Below are positions 16,090 to 25,062 of a DNA stretch of 64,000 nucleotides, in pieces. The position numbers were made by a program, and so were the translations under genes. The notes below the pieces were generated by a model. The model did not search any database, was not told where the DNA came from, and saw only the letters and a program-made list of their open reading frames with translations. The stretch spans positions 48,920 to 112,919 of the forward strand of contig QEVS01000008.1 in assembly GCA_003577245.1 (NCBI GenBank). Reading direction: 5' to 3'. This DNA comes from a bacterium. Lineage in GTDB: Bacteria > Chloroflexota > Dehalococcoidia > Tepidiformales > Tepidiformaceae. Position 1 is the first letter of the stretch; the number at the start of each line of letters is the position of its first letter.

Positions 16090-17550
16090 TCAAAGGGCCG
16101 GCAGCCGGTTGGCCCAGCCGAAGGCGCGCTCGAAGGCGTGCGCGGCCGACACGATGCGCCCCTCATCGAAGAAGTTGCCGATGATCTGCAACCCTGTGGG
16201 GAGCCCTTCGCTCAGACCGCAGGGGATGCTTATCGCCGGGAGGCCGGCCACGGCGCTGGGCAGCGTGTACACATCGTTCAGGTACATCGCGAAGGGATCG
16301 TCCGTCTTCGCTCCGATAGGGAACGCCACGGTGGGCGAAGTGGGCGTGACGATGATGTCGTACTTCTCGAACGCCGCGGCGAACTCGCGGCAGATAAGCG
16401 TGCGCACCTTCTGGGCCTTGAGGTAGTAGGCATCATAGTAGCCGGCGCTCAGCGCGTAGGTGCCCAGCATGATGCGCCGCTTCACCTCTTCGCCGAATCC
16501 TCGAGCCCGGGTCTGCTCCATGTTCTCCCACATGGTGCCGCCCGTGCGGTCGCTGAACCCGTACTTCACCCCGTCGTAGCGGGCGAGATTGGCGCTCGCT
16601 TCGCTTGGCGCAATCAGGTAGTAGACCGCCAGGGCGTGTTCGGTGCTGGGGAGCGAGAGATCCCGGTCGACGTGGCAGCCGAGCTCCTCGAACAGGCGGA
16701 GCGCCTCCTCGATGCGCGCCTTCACGCCCGGCTCCATGCCCTCGATGAAGTACTCCCGGGGCACGCCCACGCGCATTCCCTTGATCTCCCGGCCCAGGTA
16801 GTGGCGAAGGTCGGGCACGGGCTCGGGGTTGGTGGTGCTGTCGCGCGGGTCGTGGCCCGAGATGCAATCGAGCATGGTGGCCGCATCTTCCACGTCGCGG
16901 CCAAGCGGCCCTACCTGGTCGAGCGAGCTGCCGAAGGCGATGATGCCATAGCGGCTCACGCGCCCGTAGGTCGGGTCGATGCCCACCACCCCGCACAGCG
17001 CCGCCGGCTGGCGGATGCTGCCGCCGGTGTCGCTGCCGAGGGCAACCAGGCACTCGCCCGCGCTGACGGCCGCGGCCGAGCCGCCCGAGCTCCCGCCGGG
17101 AACGAGGTTGAGATTCCACGGGTTGCGCGTGGGCCCGAAGGCCGAGTGCTCGGTGCTCGAACCCATGGCGAACTCATCCATGTTCGCCTTCCCGGCCATG
17201 ACAGCGCCCGCGCGCCGAAGCTGTTCGTTTACGTGGCTGTCGTAAGGCGGAACGAAGTTGCCCAGGATCTTCGAGCCGGCGGTCGTGCGGACGCCCTTCG
17301 TGACGATGATGTCCTTGACCGCCACGGGGATGCCCGTGAGCGGCGTGGCCGTTCCCGCGGCAAAGCGCGCATCAGCCTCGCGCGCCTGTTCAAGGGCGAG
17401 ATCCGGCGTGGGGGTGATGTACGCATGCACGCGCTCTTCCACGGCCGCCATCCGCTCGAGGACTGATCGCGTCAGCTCCACGGCGGTGAACTCCTTCGAC
17501 CGCAGCTTTTCGTGCGCCTCGTGCGCGGTCAGGCGCCAGAGTTCGTTCAT
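16090..17550 (-). CDS. gatA: Asp-tRNA(Asn)/Glu-tRNA(Gln) amidotransferase subunit A
   Basis: 486 residues of the amidase-signature family. It carries Lys in IPVAVKDIIVTKG (about 75), the cis-Ser region NLVPGGSSGGSAAAVSAG (about 150) and the catalytic Ser in LGSDTGGSIRQPA (about 175). GatA releases ammonia from glutamine for transamidation of misacylated tRNAs. Its ATG overlaps the gatC stop (ATGA at 17547-17550), so coupling is likely. GatB is not in the window. Confidence 0.97.
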   Translation of the reverse strand: MNELWRLTAHEAHEKLRSKEFTAVELTRSVLERMAAVEERVHAYITPTPDLALEQAREADARFAAGTATPLTGIPVAVKDIIVTKGVRTTAGSKILGNFVPPYDSHVNEQLRRAGAVMAGKANMDEFAMGSSTEHSAFGPTRNPWNLNLVPGGSSGGSAAAVSAGECLVALGSDTGGSIRQPAALCGVVGIDPTYGRVSRYGIIAFGSSLDQVGPLGRDVEDAATMLDCISGHDPRDSTTNPEPVPDLRHYLGREIKGMRVGVPREYFIEGMEPGVKARIEEALRLFEELGCHVDRDLSLPSTEHALAVYYLIAPSEASANLARYDGVKYGFSDRTGGTMWENMEQTRARGFGEEVKRRIMLGTYALSAGYYDAYYLKAQKVRTLICREFAAAFEKYDIIVTPTSPTVAFPIGAKTDDPFAMYLNDVYTLPSAVAGLPAISIPCGLSEGLPTGLQIIGNFFDEGRIVSAAHAFERAFGWANRLPAL

Positions 17551-17834
17551 TCCAGCACCGCCCGCACGCGCAGGAAGCCGTCCTCCTGTGCAGGAGCGTT
17601 CGCCAGCACATCGGCGCGCGGCAGGCAGGGTGCAACTTCGTCGGCGCGCATGACGTTGGAAAGTGGGAGGGCGTGGGCCGTTGGCTCCACCCCTTCGGTA
17701 TCCACCGAAGCGAGGGCTGCGAAGTGGCCGATGATCCCCGAAAGCTGTGTTGCGAGACGCTGGACGTCCGTTTCGGTGAGTGCCACGCGGGCCAGCCGGG
17801 CAATGTGAAGGACTTCTTCGGGCGTGAGCGGCAT
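17547..17834 (-). CDS. gatC: Asp-tRNA(Asn)/Glu-tRNA(Gln) amidotransferase subunit C
   Basis: 95 residues, normal for GatC. The N-terminus LTPEEVLHIARLARVALTE and the central EPTAHALPLSNVMRADEV match the family, which wraps round GatA and stabilises the GatAB complex. First gene of the gatCA pair, divergent from the penicillin-binding protein gene across 134 bases (17835-17968). Confidence 0.95.
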   Translation of the reverse strand: MPLTPEEVLHIARLARVALTETDVQRLATQLSGIIGHFAALASVDTEGVEPTAHALPLSNVMRADEVAPCLPRADVLANAPAQEDGFLRVRAVLE

Positions 17835-17968
17835 GACGAGAAGGGTACAACGGCGCGGCCTTTACCGCCCGGAACCGTTCACGGATAGATTATTGGGATT
17901 GCTTTGCTACGCTCAGTTGGAATGCGAACCGACTCGCCTCTCACATTCCTGCGCCACCCCTCGCCCCC

Positions 17969-20900
17969 GTGCCGGGCAGGCGGCCTGACGTGAACTCTCT
18001 GACCAGGCGCCGGCTGCTTCGCAAGCGCTACCAGAGGCGAAGCAACCGCCTCTCCTGGATCCTGGTGGCCCTGCTGGGGCTTGCCGCGCTGGGATCCGTG
18101 GGCGTGGCCGGCGCCGTCGGCACGGTCTACTACGTCTACAACTCCTACGCCAGGGACTATGTCCCCATCGACGAGAAGCTGGCCCAGACCAACCTCGGCC
18201 TCACCGAAATCTACGATCGTGGCGGGCCGGAATCCGGGGTTCTCCTGGGGAAGCTCACCAACCTCGATGCCCAGTTGCTGGCGCCGGTCACCCTCGACCA
18301 CATCTCCCAGAACATGGTCAACGCAACGGTCTCCACCGAAGACAACAGCTTCTGGGACCACCCGGGCATCAACATCCGTGGCATCCTGCGGGCGGCCTAC
18401 GAGAACTACGTCGGCGGAGGCATCGGGAGCGGCACGGGGGGCTCGTCGATCACGCAGCAGCTGATAAAGAACGTCTACATCTGCCCCAGCGTGAGCGATG
18501 AAAAGACCCGCTGCACGAGCGCCGAGCGCACTGTCGACCGCAAGCTCCGCGAGATTGCCTACGCCATCGAGCTCGAGCGCGACTATTCCAAGGAGCAGAT
18601 CCTGGAGTGGTACCTGAACCAGATCTCCTACGCGGACCGCTACATCGGCGTCGAGGCCGCCGCCCAGGGGTACTTCCACAAGAGCGCCGCCGACCTCACG
18701 CTGGCCGAAGCGGCGATGCTCTCGGGGATTCCCGCTTACCCCACCCTTTACCACCCCCGCCTCAACTGCCTGAAGGACGGCACCGAGAGCTGCATCATCG
18801 ATGCCGATGGGCGCACCACCATTACCGGGCCCGCCAAGCAGCGCCAGGAGGACGTGCTCGACCTGATGGTGACGCACAATCGCGCCACCCGCGCAGAGGT
18901 GGAGGCCGCAAAGGCGGAACCGCTCAAGGTCTACGCCGCCAGCAACCCCATCAAGTCCGCCGCCTTCATCGATAACCAGGTGGAGCCCCGTTTGGTGAGG
19001 ATGTGCGAAGCGGGAGTCCTGCCCCGGATTGAGGGGGCGACGGACTGCGTGGCGAGCGTCCACGCCGCCGGGTACAAGGTGACCACCACCCTCGACTGGC
19101 AGGCCACCGACTGGGCTCAGCAGATGCTCCGCGGCTACGTCTCTACGGGACTCGAAGCCGGCTGCGAGTGCTACAACGCCGCTGTCGTCACCATCGAGCC
19201 CACCACCGGGCAGGTGATTGTCTACGCTCCCAACCGCGACCCTACCTACGTTTCGGACAGGCGCGTGGCCGGCGACATCGACCAGCTCACCGAGATCAAC
19301 CAGCCAGGCTCCTCTTTCAAGCCCGCCGTGTACCTCACCTGGTTCGACCAGCTCGGCAAGGCGCCCATGAGCATCTTCTGGGACACCAGCCCGCTCACAG
19401 TCGCCGGGACTGCCATCACCAACCCGCGCTCGGGCGACCCGAAAAGCGAAGGGCTCATCTCCGCGCGGGCCGCCCTCGGCGGTTCGCAGAACGTGGGAGC
19501 TTTCCGCGCCGCCTACGAAGCCGGGGTCGACAACGTCATCGAAATGGCCAAGAAGCTTGGCATCACTACGCTGGAGCAGAACTTCGACCCAACCTTCCGC
19601 TCCCACCCCGATGTGAGCTACGGCGCATCCATCGCCACCGGCGGCGCAAACATCCGCGCCATTGATATGGCATATATGAACGCCACCATAGCCAATATGG
19701 GGGTGATGGTCGGGGTGCCGCACCTGGCCAGGGTAGTGGAGCTGAAGTCGCTGAGAAGCACCGCCCTTGATGAAGGCGAAGCCTACGACCTGGCCCGCAA
19801 GCAGGCCCTCGACTTCGCTCGCGGCCACATCCGCATCCCGGGAACGCGTGAGCTGGACCCGGTTGTTGTGCTCCAGGTCAAGGGTCCCAACGGGGAGGTG
19901 CTCTTCACCCAGGGCGAGCCCGAACGCAAGCAGGTGGTCGATGCGGGTTCGGTCTGGCTGCTCCACTCGATAATGAGCGACTGCACGGCGCGCTTCATCA
20001 TCTGGGGCTGCGGCGGTTCGAATAACGACCTCGCACTTGATTCGTTCATGGACAACGGCGTGAGAATCCCTACCGGGGTGAAGACCGGTACCCAGCAGGG
20101 CCCCAAGAGCGCCGCCGATACGCTCGCAACGTGGATGAACGGCTACTCCCGCTACGCTGCCACGGCCGTTTGGTTCGGCAACGCGACGAAGGAGCTGGTC
20201 CGCGACGGACCGGGGGCCAACTATGCCGCCGCCAACACCACCGTAAGGTTCTTCAAGAACTGGACTGGCTGGTATCACTCCTACCTGCGCGACAAGGGGG
20301 TCTTCGAAACCCCCGCCGGGTTTGACTCCCTGCGGCCCAAGAACGTCGCCCAGCAGCAGTTCTCCACGCCCGCCACCGACCGCGGCCTCTCCGGAGGGTG
20401 CGACCAGAAGGTGGTCTCCTGGGTTCGCACCGACGTGACCTACGGCAGCGACTGCGAAGAGAAGGAGATCGATACCCGCAACGGACTCCTCGCCAGCGAC
20501 CAGACGCCCGCCCAGTTCCGGGAGAAGCGCAAGTTCGTCAAGCTTCCCTCGCTCAAGCCCGAGCTCGCCACTGAGCTCGTTAAGGAGATGAAGGAGAAGA
20601 ACATCCCCATCGCTCCCACGGAGAAGAGCACCGGGCAAACGGCGCTGGCCATCAGCAACCTCACCAACGGCAAGACCGTATCGGGAGTTGTCCAGGTGGT
20701 CGGCAGCGTCCAGACGTCGCAGCTGAAGTCCTGGAAACTCGAGATTGGAGCGGGCAGCAACCCATCGGAATGGAAGCAGATTGGCGGTGGCAACAACCCG
20801 GTTTCAAACGCCATCATCGGCGTCATCGACACCAACAGCCTGCAGAACGGGGTCTACACGGTACGGCTCACCGCCGAGGATGCCATCCTGAAGACGCTCA

Positions 20901-21013
20901 AGATCTCCGTGACCATCAACGTCAAGAAGGGCCCGGCCACGCCATCCCCCACCACTCAGTCAGGAGGCATTCCCTGGCCGGGCTGGACACCCTCGGCAAC
21001 ACCTGAGCCCTAG
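17969..21013 (+). CDS. Class A penicillin-binding protein (transglycosylase/transpeptidase)
   Basis: 1014 residues. A basic N-terminus and one membrane helix (about 28-60) are followed by a GT51 glycosyltransferase domain (about 80-260; STEDNSFWDHPGINIRG with the catalytic Glu, GGSSITQQLIKN, YLNQISY). The penicillin-binding transpeptidase domain (about 380-720) has PGSSFKP holding the nucleophile Ser-x-x-Lys and KTGTQQ. An Ig/Fn3-like domain (about 890-990) and a Pro/Thr/Ser-rich tail end the protein. It polymerises and cross-links peptidoglycan outside the membrane. Start is GTG at 17969 or GTG at 17990. Its last four bases overlap the convergent formyltransferase gene. Confidence 0.93.
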   Translation: MPGRRPDVNSLTRRRLLRKRYQRRSNRLSWILVALLGLAALGSVGVAGAVGTVYYVYNSYARDYVPIDEKLAQTNLGLTEIYDRGGPESGVLLGKLTNLDAQLLAPVTLDHISQNMVNATVSTEDNSFWDHPGINIRGILRAAYENYVGGGIGSGTGGSSITQQLIKNVYICPSVSDEKTRCTSAERTVDRKLREIAYAIELERDYSKEQILEWYLNQISYADRYIGVEAAAQGYFHKSAADLTLAEAAMLSGIPAYPTLYHPRLNCLKDGTESCIIDADGRTTITGPAKQRQEDVLDLMVTHNRATRAEVEAAKAEPLKVYAASNPIKSAAFIDNQVEPRLVRMCEAGVLPRIEGATDCVASVHAAGYKVTTTLDWQATDWAQQMLRGYVSTGLEAGCECYNAAVVTIEPTTGQVIVYAPNRDPTYVSDRRVAGDIDQLTEINQPGSSFKPAVYLTWFDQLGKAPMSIFWDTSPLTVAGTAITNPRSGDPKSEGLISARAALGGSQNVGAFRAAYEAGVDNVIEMAKKLGITTLEQNFDPTFRSHPDVSYGASIATGGANIRAIDMAYMNATIANMGVMVGVPHLARVVELKSLRSTALDEGEAYDLARKQALDFARGHIRIPGTRELDPVVVLQVKGPNGEVLFTQGEPERKQVVDAGSVWLLHSIMSDCTARFIIWGCGGSNNDLALDSFMDNGVRIPTGVKTGTQQGPKSAADTLATWMNGYSRYAATAVWFGNATKELVRDGPGANYAAANTTVRFFKNWTGWYHSYLRDKGVFETPAGFDSLRPKNVAQQQFSTPATDRGLSGGCDQKVVSWVRTDVTYGSDCEEKEIDTRNGLLASDQTPAQFREKRKFVKLPSLKPELATELVKEMKEKNIPIAPTEKSTGQTALAISNLTNGKTVSGVVQVVGSVQTSQLKSWKLEIGAGSNPSEWKQIGGGNNPVSNAIIGVIDTNSLQNGVYTVRLTAEDAILKTLKISVTINVKKGPATPSPTTQSGGIPWPGWTPSATPEP

Positions 21014-21948
21014 GTTGCGGACGGAGGTCCCTGCCTGAAGCGGTAACCGGCCTTCACGCCGGCGTCAGAGGCCCATTCCCCGGCCGGGGCCTTCTTCTCG
21101 CCGTCGGGCTGGACGCGGAGCACCCGGAGCACGCCGCCATTCAGACGAACGTCGAATCCCTCGCCGTCGAGGCGAAGGATGCGGCCCGGCATCCCCGGCT
21201 CCTGCCCCGGCTGCAGCCGGCAATCGAGGATGCGCAGCTTCTTGCCCCGGTAAGTGGCCCATGCCCCCGGCTGGGGATTGGTCCCGCGGATGAGCTGGTG
21301 GACCCGGTGGGCGGGCTCGTGCCAGCGAATCTCCGCGTGTTCGTCGCGGCAGGGGGGCTCATAGGTGGCCAGCGCATGGTCCTGCGCAAGCCGGGGAGCC
21401 TTTCCCGCTGCAATGAGGTCCACGGCTTCGGCCATCGCCTCCACTCCCATCGGGAAAAGGCGGTCGAAGTAGAGCGAACCAACCGTGTCCTCGGGCCCGA
21501 TGGGGCAGCGCTTCTGGAGCAGCACCGGCCCCGTATCGATGCCTTCGTCGGGCCAGAAGATCGTCAGGCCCGTTTCAGCGTCGCCGTTAATCAGGGCCCA
21601 GTTGATGGCGGACGAGCCGCGATGAAGCGGGAGCAGGCTGGGGTGATACTGGATGGTTCCCTGCTTCGGCGCGTGGAAGACGGCCTCCGGCAGGATCTCG
21701 GTTACAAAGGCCATGACGCAGAGATCGGCCTCGGCCGCAGCCCAGCTCTGCAGAGCTGCCTCGTCCTTGAGGCTCGCGGTGTCGATCGCTTCCGCTCCCG
21801 CCTCGTGCGCTGCCTGCCAGAGCGCGTCGGGCCGTCGGCCCCCGGCCGGCCCGGGGGCACTGACGGCAACAACATTGTGGCCGCCTTCGCGAAGGCGCGC
21901 AAAGACCGCCTCCCCGAACGCTGCCTGCCCGATTATCGAAACCCTCAT
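21010..21948 (-). CDS. Formyltransferase, 10-formyl-THF dehydrogenase hydrolase-domain type
   Basis: 312 residues. The formyl-transferase fold carries YHPSLLPLHRGSSAINWAL (about 105-123, with the catalytic His and the family's Asn supplied nearby) and TIFWPDEGIDTGPVLLQKR with the catalytic Asp. The sequence tracks the N-terminal hydrolase domain of ALDH1L1-type 10-formyltetrahydrofolate dehydrogenases more closely than Fmt in GQAAFGEAVFARLREGGH and the IRWHEPAHRVHQLIRG tail. It may therefore release formate or transfer formyl groups to a substrate other than Met-tRNA. The ATG at 21948 has GGGAGG upstream. An Fmt role cannot be ruled out. Confidence 0.8.
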   Translation of the reverse strand: MRVSIIGQAAFGEAVFARLREGGHNVVAVSAPGPAGGRRPDALWQAAHEAGAEAIDTASLKDEAALQSWAAAEADLCVMAFVTEILPEAVFHAPKQGTIQYHPSLLPLHRGSSAINWALINGDAETGLTIFWPDEGIDTGPVLLQKRCPIGPEDTVGSLYFDRLFPMGVEAMAEAVDLIAAGKAPRLAQDHALATYEPPCRDEHAEIRWHEPAHRVHQLIRGTNPQPGAWATYRGKKLRILDCRLQPGQEPGMPGRILRLDGEGFDVRLNGGVLRVLRVQPDGEKKAPAGEWASDAGVKAGYRFRQGPPSAT

Positions 21949-22120
21949 CGTCGTCCTCCCTGCTCTAAGCCGGTTGCTGGCGCCGGCCACGTTACCACCG
22001 CCGCGCCCTCAGGACGAGGCGAAACGGGCGGTCACCCCCCTTTCCCGCTCGTCATTGGAACAGCATCTCGGCTACACTCGTCGAAGATGCAGTACACAGC
22101 ACAAACCATTGGAGCAGCCC

Positions 22121-22145
22121 GGGGCGACGCAACGCACGTCGCCCC
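22121..22145 (+). other. Hairpin in the leader of the GNAT acetyltransferase gene
   Basis: GGGGCGACG and CGTCGCCCC form a perfect nine-pair stem with a seven-base loop, ending 75 bases before the acetyltransferase start. It lies inside a 24-codon open frame (22087-22161, ATG to TGA) that could be a leader peptide. Attenuation is possible but not shown; there is no run of regulatory codons and no U-tract. Confidence 0.35.
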
Positions 22146-22220
22146 TGTGCGCAACGCCTGAACCGGGAAGTTCGCACGCGCCCCCCGGGGCCAAGTTCAA
22201 GTCACTACTGGAGCACTCGC

Positions 22221-22685
22221 GTGGTTTGTGTCCAACCGGCGTCCCTTGCCGATGCCGAAACCATCCATCAACTGGTCACCTTCTGGGCCGACAAAGGCGA
22301 CATGCTGCATCGGCCCCTGGGCGAGGTGTTCGAATCAATCCGCGACTTCAAGGTCGCGCGCGAAGGCGGGACCGTTATGGGTTGCGCCGCCCTCCACATC
22401 CTTGGCGCCGACATTGCCGAGGTGCGCTCGCTGGCCGTCCGTGAAGACGCCCAGCGCGGCGGGGTCGGGGCCGCCCTTGTCGCTTCCTGCGTGGAAGAGG
22501 CGCGCGCGCTGGGGATTGAGCGCGTCTTTGCCCTCACCTACCGCCCCGGCTTCTTCGAGAAGCAGGGCTTCCGCGTGGCCGATGTGATGGAGTTTCCGCA
22601 GAAGGTCTGGAGCGAATGCGTGCGCTGCCCGTTCTTCACCAACTGCAAGGAAGTCGCAGTCGTGATGGACCTCGCGCGGGCCTGA
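22221..22685 (+). CDS. GNAT N-acetyltransferase, ArgA-like
   Basis: 154 residues. A single GNAT fold has the acetyl-CoA pyrophosphate loop REDAQRGGVGAALVASCVEEARALG (about 74-98) and the C-terminal ALTYRPGFFEKQGFRVADVMEFPQKVWSECVRCPFFTNCKEVAVV. That last pattern, with KVW...C..C....C, is typical of the short ArgA-type acetyltransferases that make N-acetylglutamate for arginine synthesis. The GTG start is weakly supported (TGGAG about 11 bases upstream). No other arg genes are nearby, so the substrate is inferred from family resemblance. Confidence 0.8.
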   Translation: MVCVQPASLADAETIHQLVTFWADKGDMLHRPLGEVFESIRDFKVAREGGTVMGCAALHILGADIAEVRSLAVREDAQRGGVGAALVASCVEEARALGIERVFALTYRPGFFEKQGFRVADVMEFPQKVWSECVRCPFFTNCKEVAVVMDLARA

Positions 22686-22696
22686 GCGAAGCCCGG

Positions 22697-23245
22697 CTAT
22701 CCGCAGTCGTCGAGCGCGCCGGTGGCGGCGGCCGGGAGCACATCGGCGTTGATCCCTCGGCCCGAAGCCACGGTGACGCGCGCGTCCACGCGCGTTCCCT
22801 CGGAGTAAAGCTGCCCAAGGTGATGCGAAAGGCGCGCGGCCGCCGCTGCCGCTCCCGTGGGCCCGGCGCCCTGGAGGATGATGCCGAAGCTGGCCCCCGA
22901 AAGGCGTCCAACCATGTCGGTGGCGCGCGTGTACTTCGTGATGAGCCCGGCCACCGCTTTCAGCATCTCGTCGCCCTGATCGGGCCCGCACATGCGGTTC
23001 ACGAGCGCGACTCCCTCTACCCTAACCACTACGAAGGAAAGCGAGGCAGCCGGCGCCAGCTCCCCGATGGCCTCCAGGCGCTCCAGGAGCGCCTGCCGGG
23101 TGGCGACCCCGCTCAGGCGGTCCCGCTGGGAGGGCCGCAGCGTCTCGGGCAAAGCCACCGGTTCCTGGTCACAGGTGTAGGCGCATTGAGGATCCTCGCC
23201 CCTGCGCATGAGGGTGAGGTAGGCGGGGAAGCGGGAAAGAGCCAT
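22697..23245 (-). CDS. Degenerate GGDEF-domain protein
   Basis: 182 residues. After about 40 variable residues comes a GGDEF fold: RLSGVATRQALLERL, VVRVEGVALVNRMCGPDQGDEMLKAVAGLI. The signature is eroded, reading SGASF where GGDEF is expected, so diguanylate cyclase activity is unlikely. An RATD motif sits five residues before it, in the position of the inhibitory I-site that binds cyclic di-GMP. The protein may thus be a c-di-GMP receptor. No sensor domain or membrane segment is seen. It is the last gene of the rpsB-to-DedA strand run. Confidence 0.75.
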   Translation of the reverse strand: MALSRFPAYLTLMRRGEDPQCAYTCDQEPVALPETLRPSQRDRLSGVATRQALLERLEAIGELAPAASLSFVVVRVEGVALVNRMCGPDQGDEMLKAVAGLITKYTRATDMVGRLSGASFGIILQGAGPTGAAAAAARLSHHLGQLYSEGTRVDARVTVASGRGINADVLPAAATGALDDCG

Positions 23246-23325
23246 GGCAGTCTACCCTCTCGAACTTCGAGGATTGTCCTGCAGACGATGCTTGGGAAAG
23301 ATAGGGGGAGTCCCCGGTATGGCGC

Positions 23326-24126
23326 TCAGACGTCCCGCATACCCTGCGCGGGCTCCGCGGATGCCGTCTCAGCGCGGCGCCGCGCTTGCCAGCGCCGCTG
23401 GCGGTACCAGAAGAAGGCCGCGCTGGCCACCACGCCCGCCACCCAGAGCCCGCCGTAGGCAAGCGTGATGCGAATGTCGCGCCCCAGGCCATCGCCGGCG
23501 GCCACGCCGACGAAGGTCGGCAGGAGCATTCCCATGAAGCTGAAGATGAAGAACACGGCGAACCTGATGGAGGTGAGCCCGGCCACGAAGCTGACCCAGT
23601 CGAAGTTGACCACCGGCAGCATGCGCGCGAGGAAGATCACCCGCCCGCCCATCGTCGCGGCCACGTCATCCATGCGAGCGGCCATCTTCCGGCCCACCAG
23701 CCGGGACAGGTGCCTGCGCCCCAGCCACCGCGAGAGATAGAAGGCGGCCGCCGACCCGGCCATCATTCCGGCCATGGAGTAGGCCGTTCCCAGCAGCGGT
23801 CCCCAGGCCAGGCCGGCGGCGATGAAGATTGGCGCATTCGGGATCGGTGCGATGAGGACAGAGACCGCCAGCGCGGCCATGTACACGATGGGACCGGCAA
23901 TGCCCCACCCGTCCACCCACTCCTGGAAGGGCTCGGCATCGATGTCGTACGAGATTCCCAGCGCCTCCGACACTACCACGTAGACCACCACCAGGGCGGC
24001 GAAACCGGCCGCGAGGCCAAACACCACTCGCCGCTGGAGGAGGAGCGGGACGGACTCCCCTTCGAACACGAAGTCATCGAGGGAAGGTTTGCGAAGGTGA
24101 GCGCGGTGGCGTTCTTCAGATGGCAT
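23326..24126 (-). CDS. TVP38/TMEM64 (DedA-like) membrane protein
   Basis: 266 residues. A soluble N-terminus of about 30 residues precedes five or six membrane segments. The SNARE-associated core has APIPNAPIFIAAGLAWGPLLGTAYSMAGMMAGSAAAFYLSRWLG and FLARMLPVVNFDWVSFVAGLTSI, the conserved re-entrant loop and Arg of the DedA/VTT superfamily, proposed lipid scramblases or transporters. It ends in a basic tail. The ATG at 24126 gives the compact family length; a longer open frame upstream is antisense-like noise over cdsA. It follows cdsA, fitting a lipid role. Confidence 0.85.
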   Translation of the reverse strand: MPSEERHRAHLRKPSLDDFVFEGESVPLLLQRRVVFGLAAGFAALVVVYVVVSEALGISYDIDAEPFQEWVDGWGIAGPIVYMAALAVSVLIAPIPNAPIFIAAGLAWGPLLGTAYSMAGMMAGSAAAFYLSRWLGRRHLSRLVGRKMAARMDDVAATMGGRVIFLARMLPVVNFDWVSFVAGLTSIRFAVFFIFSFMGMLLPTFVGVAAGDGLGRDIRITLAYGGLWVAGVVASAAFFWYRQRRWQARRRAETASAEPAQGMRDV

Positions 24127-24191
24127 GAATGAGGCTGAGGCCCGGGCGGCGGGTCGTGCTGCAGCGTGCTGCAGACGGTGGCTACAGGCTA

Positions 24192-25004
24192 TCAGAGCAC
24201 CCGCACGCGCAGGAACAGGTAGAGCAGGGGCATCACGAGGAGCACCGAATCGAGCCGGTCGAGAAACCCTCCGTGCCCCGGCAAGAGGCCCGAAGCATCC
24301 TTCACCCCCATGCGGCGCTTCATCCAGCTTTCGAGCAGGTCGCCGAGGATGGCCGCCAGCGGCATTGGCAAGGCGAAGTGGGCAATCGTGCCGGCCTCCA
24401 CGCCGGTATCCAGCAGCATGTTGAGACCAAAGACCGCGCCGATTCCGGCCGCGTAGCCCCCTGCGGCGCCCTCCCAGGTCTTGCCCGGGCTGATCCTGGG
24501 CGCCATCTTGTGGCGTCCAATGAGCCGCCCCACGGCGTACGCCCCGGTGTCTACCGCAAAGGTCGAAAGCAGGCCCAGCAGCACCCACTCCCGGCCTCCA
24601 TCAACGTCGCGGACGAGCACGACGGTGGAGAAGAGCACGCCGAGGTACACCAGGCACCACGCGAGCACGCGGTACGGCTTGCGCGGCCCGAACGCATTCG
24701 CACGGCTGTAGCCAATCGCCGCCGCGACCACCGCCACTGCCGCTCCGGCGGGGACAAGTTGCGGCTCCCAGTGGGCTCCGCCAACCATGATGGCCGCGAG
24801 CACGAACGCGGGCTGTTTCGTCGCCGCCGCGGGGATGGAGAGCGAGGGCATAAGCCAGCCATGCACGAATTCCATGCCCGCGAGGAGCGCGATCGCACCG
24901 GCTGCCAGGGCGAAGGGCCAGCTTCCGATGTAGACCGCCGCTGCCAGCAGCGGCAACCCTACGGCCGCCGTCAGCACCCGTTGCTGGAGGTTCGAACGAG
25001 TCAT
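24192..25004 (-). CDS. cdsA: Phosphatidate cytidylyltransferase
   Basis: 270 residues, polytopic. It makes CDP-diacylglycerol from phosphatidate and CTP. The family signature is complete at SPGKTWEGAAGGYAAGIGAVFG (about 185-205) followed by LGDLLESWMKRRMGVKDASGLLPGHGGFLDRLDSVL, with the Lys-Asp and Asp-Arg-x-Asp residues. The ATG at 25004 begins 58 bases after the uppS stop and gives MTRSNLQQRVLTA, a normal CdsA opening. It is in the usual order after uppS. Confidence 0.96.
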   Translation of the reverse strand: MTRSNLQQRVLTAAVGLPLLAAAVYIGSWPFALAAGAIALLAGMEFVHGWLMPSLSIPAAATKQPAFVLAAIMVGGAHWEPQLVPAGAAVAVVAAAIGYSRANAFGPRKPYRVLAWCLVYLGVLFSTVVLVRDVDGGREWVLLGLLSTFAVDTGAYAVGRLIGRHKMAPRISPGKTWEGAAGGYAAGIGAVFGLNMLLDTGVEAGTIAHFALPMPLAAILGDLLESWMKRRMGVKDASGLLPGHGGFLDRLDSVLLVMPLLYLFLRVRVL

Positions 25005-25062
25005 GCCGGCGGTGCCACCGGTGCTCTTGCCTTCGCTCCTGCGCGGTGTTCGCGGGAGATGA

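Noticed and set aside
15490..17466. 658-codon plus-strand frame across acs and gatA
   Set aside because: It spans two well-conserved minus-strand genes and encodes no known motif; it is a codon-phase artefact.
17879..20638. 919-codon minus-strand open frame opposite the penicillin-binding protein
   Set aside because: Its composition mirrors the codon pattern of the coding strand; the sense strand has full GT51 and transpeptidase motifs.
23326..24588. Long N-terminal extension (154 codons) of the DedA-like protein
   Set aside because: The extension is antisense-free but lies over the end of cdsA in another frame and lacks family similarity; the internal ATG at 24126 gives the normal protein.
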